64,000 nt of DNA from Phenylobacterium soli (GCF_003254475.1 NZ_QFYQ01000001.1:2604001-2668000), one strand, 5' to 3'; counted from the first letter of the stretch, positions 1 to 12,517 are shown. Notes: generated by a model from the sequence alone, not told the origin. Program-made: numbers and translations.

Positions 1-796
1 CGAAGCCGTTCTTGTCAGGCGCCAGTTCGGCCACCGACGAGATCACGCGGAAGTCGTAATAGCCGCGGTTACGGTAGAACTTCCGCAGCTGCTCCTTGTC
101 GTACTCGATCCGGTCCGGATCGTAGTTCGCGTTCGAGGAGAAGAATTTGTACCACTTGGACTCCTCGGTCACGACCACGCCGCGCAGGTCGTTGTCCGAG
201 AAGGCCTTGTTGCCGAGGAAGTTGACCCGCAACACGCCGCTCTTGGGGCCCTCGTCGATCTTGAAGATCAGGTCCACGCGCTTCTGCGGCAGCTCGACGA
301 TCTGCGGCGTGACCGTCGCCGAAATGCGGCCCGATCGGCGGTAGAGTTCGAGGATCCGCGCCACGTCGGCCTGAGCCTTGGCGCGGGTGAAGATGCCGCG
401 CGGCCGGACGCTCACCTCGTCCTTCAGCTTGTCGTCCTTCAGGCTCGAATTGCCCTCGAACAGCACGCGGTTGATGATCGGGTTCTCGACCACGGTGACG
501 ATCAGGTCGCCGTTCTGGAAGTCGATCTTCACGTCGGCGAACAGGTCGGTGCGGAACAGCGCCTTCAGCGCCAGGTCCGCCTTGGCCGAGTCCACCGTGT
601 CGCCGGCCTGGATCGGCAGGTAGGAGATGACCGTCTGGGGTTCGATCCGCTCGTTGCCCTTGACGATGATCCGCTGGACGACGCCGCCCTGTTGGACCTG
701 GGCCACGGCCAAGGTCGGCGCGACGAGCGCCGTGGAGCCCAAAAGAAGGGCAAGACCGGAGGCGAGCGCAGCGCTGCGAGCGCGGTGTCTGTGCAT
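1..796 (-). CDS. bamA: Outer membrane protein assembly factor BamA (partial, N-terminal part)
   Basis: This is the first ~265 residues of BamA; the C-terminal barrel lies beyond the window start. BamA is the central Omp85 component that folds and inserts beta-barrel proteins into the outer membrane. The product opens with a signal peptide (basic start, hydrophobic core, likely cleavage after AVA near residue 32). Successive POTRA repeats follow, seen in phrases such as RIIVKGNERIEPQTV, NPIINRVLFEGNSSLKDD and VLRVNFLGNKAFSDNDLRG. The start is the ATG at 794-796, which places the signal peptide correctly. It is followed upstream by rseP with only ~31 bases between them, as in other proteobacteria. 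Identification is firm; only the barrel is unseen. Confidence 0.95.
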   Translation of the reverse strand, partial: MHRHRARSAALASGLALLLGSTALVAPTLAVAQVQQGGVVQRIIVKGNERIEPQTVISYLPIQAGDTVDSAKADLALKALFRTDLFADVKIDFQNGDLIVTVVENPIINRVLFEGNSSLKDDKLKDEVSVRPRGIFTRAKAQADVARILELYRRSGRISATVTPQIVELPQKRVDLIFKIDEGPKSGVLRVNFLGNKAFSDNDLRGVVVTEESKWYKFFSSNANYDPDRIEYDKEQLRKFYRNRGYYDFRVISSVAELAPDKNGF

Positions 797-827
797 AGAA
801 TCAGCCGTTACGAAGGGAAGGCGAACC

Positions 828-2045
828 TTACGAGAATAGGCCGCCGAGGAAAGTGAGCACACGTAGGCGCTGCAGATCGTTCCAGGTCGCGAACAACATC
901 AATCCGAGCACCAGAGCAAGCCCAACGCGGTAACCTGCCGCCTGAACCTTGGCAGCAACAGGGCGTCGCGCCACCGCTTCGTAGCCATAGAAGAGCAGGT
1001 GGCCGCCGTCGAGGACCGGAATCGGCATCAGGTTCAGGAAGCCGATGCCCACGGAGATGTTGCCGACCAGCTCCAGCATGGTGATCGCCGCATTGGCGAG
1101 CAGCGTCGGCAGGTTCGGCGACTCCTCGGCGGTCTGCTTGGCGATTTCGCCCGAGAGCTGCGCCATGCCGAGCGGGCCCGAGAGCTGCTCGGCGGTCTCG
1201 CGCCCGGTGATCATGCGGCCGAGGTAGCGCAGGGTGGTGTCCACCACCTCGACCGTCTTGGTCACGCCGCGTCCGACCGCCTCGACCGGCCCATAGCGCT
1301 TGAACTGGATATCGCCCGGCTGCGGCTTGTACTGCAGGCCGAGTTGGCCCAGGTGCTGCTCGTGGCCGAACCGGTCGACGATGACGCCGCGCCGCGGCGT
1401 CGCGGTGATCGCCACCTGGCGGCCGCCACGCTGGACCAGGAACTGGATCGGCGTGTCGGACTGCAGGAAGACGAGCCGCTGCAGGCTGGAGAAACTCTCG
1501 ATCCGGCGGCCGTTGGCCTGCAGGACCACGTCGCCCTTCTGGAAGCCGGCCGCCTGGGCGGCGCTGCCAGGCTGAACCGCGTCGACGCGCGGCGGGGCGA
1601 TGGTCTCGCCCACCGTCATCAGCAGGATGGCGAAGGCCGCGATAGCCAGCAGGAAGTTGGCGCCCGGGCCTGCGGCCACGATGATCGCCCGCTGCCAGAG
1701 CGGCTTGAAGTGGAAGTAGCGCTTCAGCGCCCCCTCGCCTTCCCGGCCGACGATCTCGCGGCGCAGATCGGTCAGGTCCTCGTTGTCGGGGACGCTGGCG
1801 GCGTTCTCGTCGCCGGCAAACCGCACATAGCCGCCCAGCGGAAGCCAGCCGATCCGCCAGTGGACGCCGGACTTGTCCTGCCACTGCAGCAGCGGCCGGC
1901 CGAAGCCGATGGCGAACCGGTCGATGGCGGTGCCCAGCCACTTGGCCGCGAGGAAGTGGCCGCCCTCGTGCACGGTCACGACGACGCCCAGGATGATGAG
2001 GAAAGGGATCACATAAAGGAGGGCGTTGTGCAGGAAGCCGATCAT
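828..2045 (-). CDS. rseP: RIP metalloprotease RseP (MmpA-type site-2 protease)
   Basis: A 405-residue inner-membrane zinc protease that cleaves substrates within or near the membrane. The zinc-binding HEGGH motif is in the first membrane segment (about residues 27-31). A PDZ region lies around residues 125-210, and the second zinc ligand region NLMPIPVLDGGH is near residue 340. Length is slightly below the E. coli protein (450). In Caulobacter the orthologue is called MmpA and processes the polarity protein PodJ (established knowledge, not tested here). It sits between dxr and bamA, the usual proteobacterial order, and is probably co-transcribed with them. The ATG at 2043-2045 gives the expected N-terminal membrane helix. 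Confidence 0.95.
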   Translation of the reverse strand: MIGFLHNALLYVIPFLIILGVVVTVHEGGHFLAAKWLGTAIDRFAIGFGRPLLQWQDKSGVHWRIGWLPLGGYVRFAGDENAASVPDNEDLTDLRREIVGREGEGALKRYFHFKPLWQRAIIVAAGPGANFLLAIAAFAILLMTVGETIAPPRVDAVQPGSAAQAAGFQKGDVVLQANGRRIESFSSLQRLVFLQSDTPIQFLVQRGGRQVAITATPRRGVIVDRFGHEQHLGQLGLQYKPQPGDIQFKRYGPVEAVGRGVTKTVEVVDTTLRYLGRMITGRETAEQLSGPLGMAQLSGEIAKQTAEESPNLPTLLANAAITMLELVGNISVGIGFLNLMPIPVLDGGHLLFYGYEAVARRPVAAKVQAAGYRVGLALVLGLMLFATWNDLQRLRVLTFLGGLFS

Positions 2046-2067
2046 CGAGAGTCTGCTCCTTTGAGCC

Positions 2068-3267
2068 TCAGGCCTGGGCCATAAGGGCGCTCACGACCTC
2101 GCCCGCCACGCGGCGCGCCGTCGCATCGGTCATTCGCGCCCATTCCAGCACGTCTCCGGGCTCGGGGCGGGTCGACGATCCCCGATCCATGCACTCGAGC
2201 GTCTCCGACACCACGCTGGCAATATCGAGAAAGCCGATTCTGCGGTCAAGGAAGGCGGCGACCGCCACCTCGTCCGCAGCGTTCAGGGCGGTTGGCGCCG
2301 CGCCGCCGGCAACCAGGGCCGCCTTGGCGAGCCTCAGGGCGGGGAAGCGCTCGAGGTCCGGATCCTCGAAGGTCAGCGGTCCGCACTTGGCGAGGTTGAG
2401 TTTCTCGGCCGGCCACGGCAGGCGGTCGGGCCAGGCGAAGGCGCAGGCGATCGGCGTCTTCATGTCCGGCGGGCCGAGCTGGGCCAGGGTCGAGCCGTCG
2501 GCATACTCCACCAGGCTATGGACGATCGATTGCGGGTGGATCACGACGTCGACGCGCTCCGGGTCCATGGCGAACAGATAGGCAGCCTCGATCACCTCCA
2601 GGCCCTTGTTCATCATGGTCGCGGAATCGATCGAAATCTTGGCCCCCATGTTCCAGTTGGGGTGCGCCAGCGCCTGTTCGGGCGTTGCACGGGCCATCTG
2701 GTCGCGGCTCCAGGCCCTGAACGGTCCCCCCGAGGCGGTGAGGATCAGGCGACTGATCTGATCGTGGTTTTCCGGCGAGAACACCTGGAAGATCGCGGAA
2801 TGCTCCGAATCCACCGGGATGACGGCCCCGCCCGCGAGCTTGGCCGTGCGCAGCAGCGAGGGTCCGGCGCAGATCAGGCTCTCCTTGTTGGCAAGCGCCA
2901 CGACCGCCCCGGCCTTGGCCGCCGCCAGGGTGGGCGCGAGGCCGGCGAAGCCGACGATGGCCGACATCACCCACTGGGCGTCCGCCGCCGCGGCCTCCAG
3001 CACCGCGCCCTGCCCCGCCGCCGCCTTGACGCCAGAGCCTTTCAACGCCTCGCGCAATTCGGGCAGCTTGCTCTCGTCCTCAATGACCGCCAGCTCGGGC
3101 CGCCAGCGCAGCGCCTGTTCGGCGAGCTTGTTCACGTTGCGACCGGCCACGAGGGCGGCGATCTCGACCTCGACCCTTGCCTTCTCGAACAGCTCCAGGG
3201 TCGAGACGCCCACCGAGCCGGTCGAGCCGAGGACCGTGACTTTCCGCGGCAGGTTCAATGGCCCCAT
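2068..3267 (-). CDS. dxr: 1-deoxy-D-xylulose-5-phosphate reductoisomerase
   Basis: Converts DXP to MEP with NADPH, the committed step of the non-mevalonate isoprenoid pathway, in the cytoplasm. The 399-residue length is normal. The NADPH-binding [11 protein letters not shown] motif is at residues 13-23. Substrate and metal site segments are visible: ASGGPFR near residue 180, and [20 protein letters not shown] near residue 205. Its start overlaps the end of cdsA by 13 bases, so the two are translationally linked. Its product feeds the prenyl chain made by UppS, encoded one gene upstream of cdsA. Confidence 0.97.
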   Translation of the reverse strand: MGPLNLPRKVTVLGSTGSVGVSTLELFEKARVEVEIAALVAGRNVNKLAEQALRWRPELAVIEDESKLPELREALKGSGVKAAAGQGAVLEAAAADAQWVMSAIVGFAGLAPTLAAAKAGAVVALANKESLICAGPSLLRTAKLAGGAVIPVDSEHSAIFQVFSPENHDQISRLILTASGGPFRAWSRDQMARATPEQALAHPNWNMGAKISIDSATMMNKGLEVIEAAYLFAMDPERVDVVIHPQSIVHSLVEYADGSTLAQLGPPDMKTPIACAFAWPDRLPWPAEKLNLAKCGPLTFEDPDLERFPALRLAKAALVAGGAAPTALNAADEVAVAAFLDRRIGFLDIASVVSETLECMDRGSSTRPEPGDVLEWARMTDATARRVAGEVVSALMAQA

Positions 3268-4082
3268 CCCAGGTGGTTGGCGAGCCGCGCGGCGGCCATG
3301 ACGACGACGGCGAACATCAGGCCGTCGACGCGGTCGAGGAGACCGCCGTGGCCCGGGATGATGTCGCCCGAATCCTTGACCCCGAAGCGGCGCTTCAGGG
3401 CGGACTCCCAGAGGTCACCGGCCATGGTGGCGAGCCCGACCGCGAGGCCCACGAGGGCTGCGGCGCGGAGGTCCAGGCGGAACACCGAAAGCCCCGCCAT
3501 CAGCGCTCCGGTGGCCATCGCCGCCAGCAGTCCGCCGACGAACCCCGACCAGGTCTTGTTGGGCGAGAACCGCGGCCAGAGCTTCGGCCCCTTGAGCGTG
3601 CTGCCGACCGCGAAGGCGCCGATGTCGGCGGCCCAGGTGCAGGCGAACAGCATCAGAGTCCACCAATGGCCCTGGTTGGTGGAGCGCAGCCAGACGAGGC
3701 TGACCGCCGCCGGAGCGATGTAGAGCACGCCATAGCCCGCATCGACCGCCCGCTCGGCGACGCCGCGGGCGATCAGGGCGGCGGCGAGCGCGCAGATCGG
3801 GATCGCCAGCCAGGCGGTCTTGAAGTAGCCGAGGTGGGCCAGGAACACCGCCACCAGGATCGCCGCGGTCAGCGCCGCGGCCACCCGGACGGGCGCCTTG
3901 GGGGCGCTCATCCCGCCCCATTCAATGGCCAGCAGCGCCATCCCGACCGAGATCAGCACCAGGAAGACCCAGCCGCCATGCCAGGCGGTCCACAGGGCCG
4001 CGGGCACCAGCACGACCGCCGAAGCGACGCGCAGCGCCAGGTTCGACCAGTCGAAGCGCCTAGCCTGCGGCAAGGGCGTCAT
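3255..4082 (-). CDS. cdsA: Phosphatidate cytidylyltransferase
   Basis: Makes CDP-diacylglycerol from phosphatidic acid and CTP at the inner membrane, the branch point of phospholipid synthesis. The 275-residue protein has many membrane segments and ends with the family signature ([20 protein letters not shown] followed by LLDRVD). Its start overlaps the end of uppS by 23 bases and its end overlaps dxr by 13. This fits the conserved uppS-cdsA-dxr-rseP order. Confidence 0.96.
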   Translation of the reverse strand: MTPLPQARRFDWSNLALRVASAVVLVPAALWTAWHGGWVFLVLISVGMALLAIEWGGMSAPKAPVRVAAALTAAILVAVFLAHLGYFKTAWLAIPICALAAALIARGVAERAVDAGYGVLYIAPAAVSLVWLRSTNQGHWWTLMLFACTWAADIGAFAVGSTLKGPKLWPRFSPNKTWSGFVGGLLAAMATGALMAGLSVFRLDLRAAALVGLAVGLATMAGDLWESALKRRFGVKDSGDIIPGHGGLLDRVDGLMFAVVVMAAARLANHLGWGH

Positions 4083-4830
4083 CGGGCACGACGGTTCCGT
4101 AGCGGCGGTTGCGGGTCTGGAACTCGGCGATGGCGGCCTTGAGGTCCGCCGCCGAATAGTCCGGCCACAGCACGTCCTGGAAAATCAGCTCGGCGTAGGC
4201 CGCTTCCCACAGCATGAAGTTCGACAGCCGCTGCTCGCCAGAAGGGCGCACGATGAAGTCTGGCGGCGGCGACTCTCCGGTCGCCAGCAAACCTGCGAAA
4301 CGGGTCTCGTCCAGGTCCGCCGGGGTGGCGCGGCCGGCGGCCACCTCCTCGGCGAAGCGGCGCGCGGCGGCCACGATGTCGGCCTTACCGCCATAGTTGA
4401 AGGCGATGTTGAGGTAGAACCGCTCGTTGGCGGCGGTGCGCGTTTCGGCCTCGCCGCAGATCTTCACCAGGTCGCGGGACAGGCCTTCGCGCGAGCCAAT
4501 CACCCGCACGCGCACGCCCTCGCGCTCCAGCCGGGCGAGGTCGCTCTCGAAGTAGCGCTTGGGCAGGGCCATCAGCTCGGCCACCTCGGCCGCCGGCCGG
4601 CTCCAGTTCTCGGTCGAGAAACCGAACACCGTCAGCCAGCGGATGTTCATCCCCGGCGCGGCCTCGACGATACGCTTCAGGGCCTCGACGCCGGCCCGGT
4701 GACCGAGCGTGCGCGGCAGGCCACGGCGCTTCGCCCAGCGGCCGTTGCCGTCCATGACGATCGCCACGTGCAGCGGCGGCGCCTCACGGGCCGGCTCACC
4801 CTTGGGCGGCGTATTGTCTGGGACGGCCAT
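4060..4830 (-). CDS. uppS: Isoprenyl transferase (undecaprenyl diphosphate synthase)
   Basis: Condenses isopentenyl diphosphate units onto farnesyl diphosphate to make the C55 lipid carrier for peptidoglycan and other envelope polymers. Visible motifs: HVAIVMDGNGRWAKRRG with the catalytic Asp, LGHRAG, and the C-terminal PDFIVRPSGEQRLSNFMLW. I chose the ATG at 4828-4830, which leaves about 20 residues before the catalytic motif, as in E. coli. A GTG at 4864-4866, only 3 bases after the frr stop, would add 12 residues. Neither start has a convincing Shine-Dalgarno, so the start is uncertain by 12 codons. Confidence 0.95.
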   Translation of the reverse strand: MAVPDNTPPKGEPAREAPPLHVAIVMDGNGRWAKRRGLPRTLGHRAGVEALKRIVEAAPGMNIRWLTVFGFSTENWSRPAAEVAELMALPKRYFESDLARLEREGVRVRVIGSREGLSRDLVKICGEAETRTAANERFYLNIAFNYGGKADIVAAARRFAEEVAAGRATPADLDETRFAGLLATGESPPPDFIVRPSGEQRLSNFMLWEAAYAELIFQDVLWPDYSAADLKAAIAEFQTRNRRYGTVVPDDALAAG

Positions 4831-4869
4831 GGAGCTTTGGGGGTCCTGGGATGGGCGACCGCGCACGCC

Positions 4870-5436
4870 TCAGACGTGCATGATCTCTTGTTCCTTGGTT
4901 TTCAAGGCTTCGTCGATGCGCTTGATGGCCTCGTCGGTGATCTTCTGCACCTCGCCTTCCAGGCGCTTGTGCTCGTCCTGATTGATGACGCCGTCCTTCT
5001 CCGCCTTCTTCAGGTCGTCGTTGGCGTCGCGACGCACGTTGCGCACGGCGATGCGCTGCTGCTCGGCGTACTTGCCGGCCACCTTCACCAGCTCCTTGCG
5101 GCGCTCCTCGGTGAGCGGCGGGATGGGAATGCGCAGGTTCTGGCCGTCGACCACGGGGTTGAGGCCAAGGCCCGCATTGCGGATCGCCTTCTCGACCGAG
5201 ACGACCAGGCCGCGGTCCCAGACGCTGACCATCAGCATGCGCGCCTCAGGCACGCTCACCGCGCCGCACTGGTTCAGCGGCATGGAGGAGCCGTAGGCCT
5301 CCACGTGCACCTGGTCGAGCAGGGTCGCCGAGGCGCGGCCGGTGCGCAGCGACCCGAACTCCTCCTTCAGTGCGGAGACCGCCTTGTCCATGCGGTCGCG
5401 GTACTTGGAGATCACCGGCTTTTCGGCGGTGGCCAT
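4870..5436 (-). CDS. frr: Ribosome recycling factor
   Basis: Splits post-termination ribosomes together with EF-G. At 188 residues it has the normal length. It shows the family's N-terminal helix followed by [14 protein letters not shown] and the C-terminal three-helix segment with [18 protein letters not shown]. It follows pyrH and precedes uppS, the standard order in proteobacteria. The frr ATG lies ~35 bases after the pyrH stop with a purine-rich AGGAAAGGGAGC stretch just before it. Confidence 0.97.
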   Translation of the reverse strand: MATAEKPVISKYRDRMDKAVSALKEEFGSLRTGRASATLLDQVHVEAYGSSMPLNQCGAVSVPEARMLMVSVWDRGLVVSVEKAIRNAGLGLNPVVDGQNLRIPIPPLTEERRKELVKVAGKYAEQQRIAVRNVRRDANDDLKKAEKDGVINQDEHKRLEGEVQKITDEAIKRIDEALKTKEQEIMHV

Positions 5437-5470
5437 TTGTCTTGCTCCCTTTCCTCCGGCGTCCGGCGGG

Positions 5471-6190
5471 TCAGGCGATGGTCGTGAAGACCCCTTCGCC
5501 TTCCAGCACCTTCAGCAGGTTGCCCCTCTCGCGAATGGAGAACACCACGATCGGAATATGGTTGTCGCGCATCAGGCTGACGGCCGATGCGTCCATGACC
5601 CTCAGGTCCTTGGCCAGGACGTCCTTGTAGCTGAGCGTCTCGTAGCGCTCGGCCTTGGGGTCCTTCTTCGGGTCGGCGGTGTAGACTCCGTCGACGCTGG
5701 TGCCCTTGAAGAGGGCGTCGCAGCCCATCTCGGCGGCCCGCAGCGCCGCGGCGGAGTCGGTCGTGAAATAGGGCGCGCCGAGGCCGGCGGCGAAGATCAC
5801 CACCCTGCCCTTCTCCAGGTGCCGAAGCGCCCGGCGGCGGATGTAGGGCTCGCAAACCGCCTCCATCGGGATGGCCGACTGGACGCGGGTGTAGATGCCC
5901 TTCTTCTCGAGCGAGGCCTGCACCGCCAGGGCGTTCATCACCGTGGCCAGCATGCCCATGTAGTCGGCGCTGGAGCGCTCCATGCCCGTGGCGGCGAGGG
6001 TCGCGCCGCGGAAGATGTTGCCGCCGCCGACGACCAGGCACACCTGCACGCCGGCCCGCACCACCTGGGCGATTTCCTCGGTCGTGATGTCGAGGGTCTC
6101 GGGATCGATGCCGAAGGTGTCGCCGCCGACGCCAGCCTCTCCCGAAAGCTTCAGGAGGATACGCTTGTAGCGGGGCTTGGCGTCGGGCAT
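5471..6190 (-). CDS. pyrH: Uridylate kinase (UMP kinase)
   Basis: Phosphorylates UMP to UDP; bacterial hexameric amino-acid-kinase-family enzyme. The start of the fold is seen in [14 protein letters not shown], followed by the GGGNIFRG nucleotide-binding loop and a [20 protein letters not shown] segment. With the ATG at 6188-6190 it has 239 residues, the usual size. An in-frame upstream start at 6226 would add 12 residues with no family counterpart. It sits between tsf and frr, the near-universal neighbourhood. Confidence 0.96.
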   Translation of the reverse strand: MPDAKPRYKRILLKLSGEAGVGGDTFGIDPETLDITTEEIAQVVRAGVQVCLVVGGGNIFRGATLAATGMERSSADYMGMLATVMNALAVQASLEKKGIYTRVQSAIPMEAVCEPYIRRRALRHLEKGRVVIFAAGLGAPYFTTDSAAALRAAEMGCDALFKGTSVDGVYTADPKKDPKAERYETLSYKDVLAKDLRVMDASAVSLMRDNHIPIVVFSIRERGNLLKVLEGEGVFTTIA

Positions 6191-6224
6191 GGGCTCAATC
6201 CCTATCGCAAACTGAACATAAGCC

Positions 6225-6259
6225 AAGGGCGCGGCGCGCGATCAACGCGCCGCGCCCTT
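6225..6259 (-). other. Perfect 14-bp stem-loop between tsf and pyrH
   Basis: The sequence reads AAGGGCGCGGCGCG, a 7-base loop, then its exact reverse complement. It lies in the short tsf-pyrH gap in the middle of a co-directional gene series. No run of T follows on the minus strand, so it is not a classical rho-independent terminator. An RNA-stability or partial-attenuation element is the likelier reading (inference). Confidence 0.6.
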
Positions 6260-6277
6260 GCGACTCGTCTTGAAAGC

Positions 6278-7216
6278 TTAGCTCTGGCCAGAGAGCTGAG
6301 CCACTTCCGCAGCGAAGTCGTCGGTCTTCTTCTCCACGCCCTCGCCGAGGGCGTAGCGGACGAAGCCTTTCACGGTGACCGTGCCGCCGACCTGCTTGCC
6401 GGTCTCGGCGACCAGCTGCTCGATGGTCTGGTCAGGGTTCATGACGAAGGGCTGCTTCAGGAGCACCACTTCTTCCTGCCACTTGCGGATCCGGCCCTCG
6501 ACCATCTTCTCGGCGATCTCGCGGGGCTTGCCCGACTCCATCGCGGTCTGGGTCTGGATCTCGCGCTCCTTGGCCACGACCTCGGGGTCGAGCTCGTCGG
6601 AGGCGAGCGCCAGCGGCGGGGTCGGCGTGCCGGCCACGTGCATGGCGATCTTGCGGCCCACGTCCTTCAGCACAGCCTGGTCGCCCGGGCCTTCCAGAGC
6701 CACGAGCACGCCCAGGCGCGCGACGCCGTCGCCCTGCACATTGTGCAGGTAGAGCGCGACCGCTCCCTGGCTCACGGCGAGCTTGGTCGCACGGCGCAGG
6801 CGCATGTTCTCGCCGATCGTCGCGATCAGGTTGGTGACGTGGTCGTTGACGCTCTCGCCCGACGGCAGCTTGGCCGCCGAGATGGCGTCCACGTCACCGT
6901 CCACGCCCAGCGCCACCCTCGCGATGTCGCGGGCGGCGGCCTGGAACCGGTCGTTCTTGGCCACGAAGTCCGTCTCGGCGTTCAGCTCGATGAGCACGCC
7001 GCTCTTGCCGTCGTCGGCGACGAGGCCGGCCACCAGGCCTTCAGCCGCGGCGCGGTCCGACTTCTTGGCCGCCTTGGAGAGGCCCTTGGTGCGCAGCCAG
7101 TCCATGGCCGCTTCCAGGTCGCCGTTGTTCTCCTGCAGGGCCTTCTTGCAGTCCATCATGCCCGCGCCGGACTTTTCGCGCAGGTCTTTGACCAGCCCAG
7201 CGGTGATTTCCGCCAT
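6278..7216 (-). CDS. tsf: Elongation factor Ts
   Basis: Nucleotide exchange factor for EF-Tu. The start is the ATG at 7214-7216, giving [20 protein letters not shown], the conserved N-terminal domain with GMMDCKKAL. It is preceded at good spacing by AAGGAG, which rules out the in-frame upstream start at 7258. The TDFVAKND core motif is near residue 80. Length is 312 residues, normal for alphaproteobacteria. It follows rpsB with a strong stem-loop between them. Confidence 0.97.
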   Translation of the reverse strand: MAEITAGLVKDLREKSGAGMMDCKKALQENNGDLEAAMDWLRTKGLSKAAKKSDRAAAEGLVAGLVADDGKSGVLIELNAETDFVAKNDRFQAAARDIARVALGVDGDVDAISAAKLPSGESVNDHVTNLIATIGENMRLRRATKLAVSQGAVALYLHNVQGDGVARLGVLVALEGPGDQAVLKDVGRKIAMHVAGTPTPPLALASDELDPEVVAKEREIQTQTAMESGKPREIAEKMVEGRIRKWQEEVVLLKQPFVMNPDQTIEQLVAETGKQVGGTVTVKGFVRYALGEGVEKKTDDFAAEVAQLSGQS

Positions 7217-7242
7217 GGTCAGCTCCTTCAAGTTTTGCAAAT

Positions 7243-7270
7243 CGACGGACCGGAACATGCCGGTCCGTCG
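7243..7270 (-). terminator. Perfect 11-bp stem-loop between rpsB and tsf (attenuator/terminator candidate)
   Basis: CGACGGACCGG and its exact reverse complement enclose a 6-base loop. On the minus strand it is followed by ATTTGCAAAACTT. It lies 27 bases upstream of the tsf ATG. The rpsB-tsf gap is known in E. coli to hold an attenuator that lets rpsB and tsf differ in expression; this hairpin is a candidate for the same role (inference). Confidence 0.6.
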
Positions 7271-7307
7271 TGACAGCTTCGCGAGGTTCGGAGGCTTGGA
7301 AGCCCCC

Positions 7308-8192
7308 TTAGCCCGCCTGTTCTTCGTTCGTGGCCTCGGCAGCCGGCGCGTCCGCGGCCGGGGCTTCGGAGCCGGTCATTTCGGCTTCGAGAGCCGCAGC
7401 TTCGGGCGCGGTGACCTCGGGCTCGGCGGCGGGAGCCGCCGCGGTCTTGGCCAGCGCCGGCTCCATCGGAGCTTCCGAAGCGCCCAGGTCCACGCCCGCC
7501 GCCGCCTGACCGGCCGCCAGGCCGTCCAGGATCGCATCGGCCATCAGATCGCAGTAAAGCTGGATGGCGCGCGCGGCGTCGTCATTGCCCGGGATCGGAT
7601 AGGTGATGCCGTCCGGGTTGCAGTTGGTGTCGAGGATGGCGATCACCGGGATGTTCAGCTTGCGGGCTTCCTGGATCGCGATCGCTTCCTTGTTGGTGTC
7701 GATCACGAACATCAGGTCCGGAATGCCGCCCATGTCCTTGATGCCGCCGAGGGAGAGCTCGAGCTTGTCGCGCTCGCGGGTCAGCTGCAGCAGCTCCTTC
7801 TTGGAGCGGCCGCTGTCGCCTTCCAGCACGCCTTCCAGCTCGCGCAGGCGGGCGATCGAGCCCGACACGGTGCGCCAGTTGGTGAGCGTGCCGCCCAGCC
7901 AGCGGTGATTGACGTAGTACTGGGCGCAGCGCTTGGCGGCCGTGGCGATCGGCTCGGAGGCCTGACGCTTGGTGCCGACGAACAGGATGCGGCCGCCGCC
8001 GGCGGCGATCTCGCGCACCTTCACCAGCGCCTGGTGGAGCAGCGGGATCGACTGCGACAGGTCGATGATGTGGATGTTGGAGCGGCTACCGAAGATGTAG
8101 CGCTCCATCTTCGGGTTCCAGCGGTGCGTCTGGTGACCGAAGTGCGCGCCGGCTTCCAGGAGCTGGCGCATGGAAAAATCGGGAAGAGCCAT
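7308..8192 (-). CDS. rpsB: 30S ribosomal protein S2
   Basis: Small-subunit ribosomal protein. The N-terminal [20 protein letters not shown] and [10 protein letters not shown] segments are the family signature. The protein has 294 residues, ~50 longer than E. coli S2. The extra part is a low-complexity Ala/Glu/Pro-rich C-terminal tail from about residue 240. The downstream gene is tsf. A promoter-like element lies ~130 bases upstream at 8320-8348. Confidence 0.97.
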   Translation of the reverse strand: MALPDFSMRQLLEAGAHFGHQTHRWNPKMERYIFGSRSNIHIIDLSQSIPLLHQALVKVREIAAGGGRILFVGTKRQASEPIATAAKRCAQYYVNHRWLGGTLTNWRTVSGSIARLRELEGVLEGDSGRSKKELLQLTRERDKLELSLGGIKDMGGIPDLMFVIDTNKEAIAIQEARKLNIPVIAILDTNCNPDGITYPIPGNDDAARAIQLYCDLMADAILDGLAAGQAAAGVDLGASEAPMEPALAKTAAAPAAEPEVTAPEAAALEAEMTGSEAPAADAPAAEATNEEQAG

Positions 8193-8319
8193 CGGCTTCT
8201 ACAAGTCCTTCTTCCGGTTGACCTCCGCAGACAACTCCCTCCGTTCGGAAGGACCGGAATGGCGACGGCGGGATGTCTCCCCGACCGCAGCCAAACGCCT
8301 GCGTGTGGAATGAGGCGGG

Positions 8320-8348
8320 CAGATAGGGGCTAAGGGCCCAAAATGCAA
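8320..8348 (-). promoter_or_regulatory. Candidate promoter of rpsB-tsf
   Basis: On the minus strand TTGCAT and TATCTG are separated by 17 bases, a good housekeeping-sigma arrangement. It lies ~130 bases upstream of the rpsB start, leaving an untranslated leader of about 120 bases. No other gene lies between it and rpsB. The call rests on spacing and resemblance only. Confidence 0.5.
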
Positions 8349-8389
8349 GAGCTTAACGGCGCCGGCCGCTTCGCTGGGCCGTCGCGGGA

Positions 8390-8695
8390 TCAGTCCCCGT
8401 AGGTCGAGAACCCGCCCTTCGGCTTCTTCGCGGCCGGATAGGGATCGAGCCCGCCGCGGGGCGAGTCGACGTGCTGGCCCTTGAACGGCTTGAAGCGCGG
8501 CTCGGTGTGGAACTCCGGCGGCTTGGGCGGTTTCGGCGGCTCGGGGAACCTTGGATAGGCGTCCTGCGAGTGAGGGGCCGAATAGCCATGATACCCATGA
8601 TAGCCATGGTAGCCGGAATAGCCTGCGGCGCTGGCGACGCCGGCCACCGAGGCGGCCGAGATCATCATGGCGAAGGCGAAGGTCGATGCGCGCAT
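8390..8695 (-). CDS. Small secreted Tyr-His-Gly repeat protein, unknown function
   Basis: A 101-residue protein with a signal peptide (residues 1-24, likely cleavage after ASA). The mature part opens with GYSGYHGYHGYHGYS, encoded by near-identical 9-base repeats. A proline/lysine-rich segment follows (PEPPKPPKPPEF) and a C-terminal part rich in Pro, Lys and Gly. No enzyme domain is recognisable. The Tyr/His-rich repeats could bind metal or stick to the cell envelope, but that is a guess. It stands alone between dnaE and rpsB. A 7-bp inverted repeat (GAGATGA, 5-base loop) at 8718-8736, ~23 bases upstream of the start, may be an operator. Confidence 0.75.
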   Translation of the reverse strand: MRASTFAFAMMISAASVAGVASAAGYSGYHGYHGYHGYSAPHSQDAYPRFPEPPKPPKPPEFHTEPRFKPFKGQHVDSPRGGLDPYPAAKKPKGGFSTYGD

Positions 8696-8782
8696 GGAGG
8701 TCTCTCTACTTTAGGGCGAGATGACCTGCTCATCTCCCGGCGGTCAAGCCTGCGGAACGTCGTTCGATGAGCGGCCGGGGGC

Positions 8783-12244
<3,462 letters not shown>

Positions 12245-12249
12245 GGCGG

Positions 12250-12339
12250 TCAGCTCACGTGAGCCGCCACGGCGCACATCATCCAGACAAAGCTGGCGAC
12301 CGAAGCAAATGCCAGCGATTCCCGCGCGATCCGAACCAT
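12250..12339 (-). CDS. sidA: SidA-like 29-residue SOS-induced cell division inhibitor
   Basis: A 29-codon gene starting at the ATG 12337-12339. It has an excellent Shine-Dalgarno (AAGGA, 8 bases before the ATG). The peptide starts [11 protein letters not shown] and has one hydrophobic segment (about residues 8-26, containing FVWMMCAV), so it is a single-pass membrane microprotein. A GTTC-N7-GTTC LexA box lies 47 bases upstream. Caulobacter SidA is, from my memory of the literature, a 29-residue SOS-induced inner-membrane protein that blocks division through the FtsW/FtsN divisome, and its gene lies beside dnaE. Size, topology, regulation and position all match here. I cannot align it to the reference sequence, so the name rests on those features. 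Confidence 0.85.
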   Translation of the reverse strand: MVRIARESLAFASVASFVWMMCAVAAHVS

Positions 12340-12385
12340 GTGCGTCGTCCTTGCTGTGGATGGCCCTGTGGGCGATCTGGTGAGC

Positions 12386-12428
12386 GTTCGTTGATTGTTC
12401 TTATTTCCCCTTTTGTTCTTATCGTCAA
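12386..12428 (-). promoter_or_regulatory. LexA-controlled promoter of sidA-dnaE
   Basis: GTTC-GTTGATT-GTTC at 12386-12400 is an exact alphaproteobacterial LexA box (GTTC-N7-GTTC). On the minus strand a TTGACG -35 element (12423-12428) sits 17-18 bases before AATAAGA (about 12399-12405) as -10. The box therefore overlaps the -10 and start region, the right place for repression. TTGACG matches the -35 consensus known for the Caulobacter housekeeping sigma factor. Confidence 0.85.
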
Positions 12429-12517
12429 GCTGGTATTCGCTGGTTGCCGTGGGTTGTCCGGAAACCCTTTCGCAACCCAGCGGCGACCATTCAAGCTGAG
12501 GACGGGGGACATCGGAC

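Noticed and set aside
12245..12277. GTG start for dnaE at 12277
   Set aside because: It lies inside sidA in a different frame; the ATG at 12244 lies just after the sidA stop and gives the normal length.
12397..12418. Second LexA-like pair GTTC-N14-GTTC
   Set aside because: Spacing is 14, not 7; only the 12386-12400 pair fits the known box.
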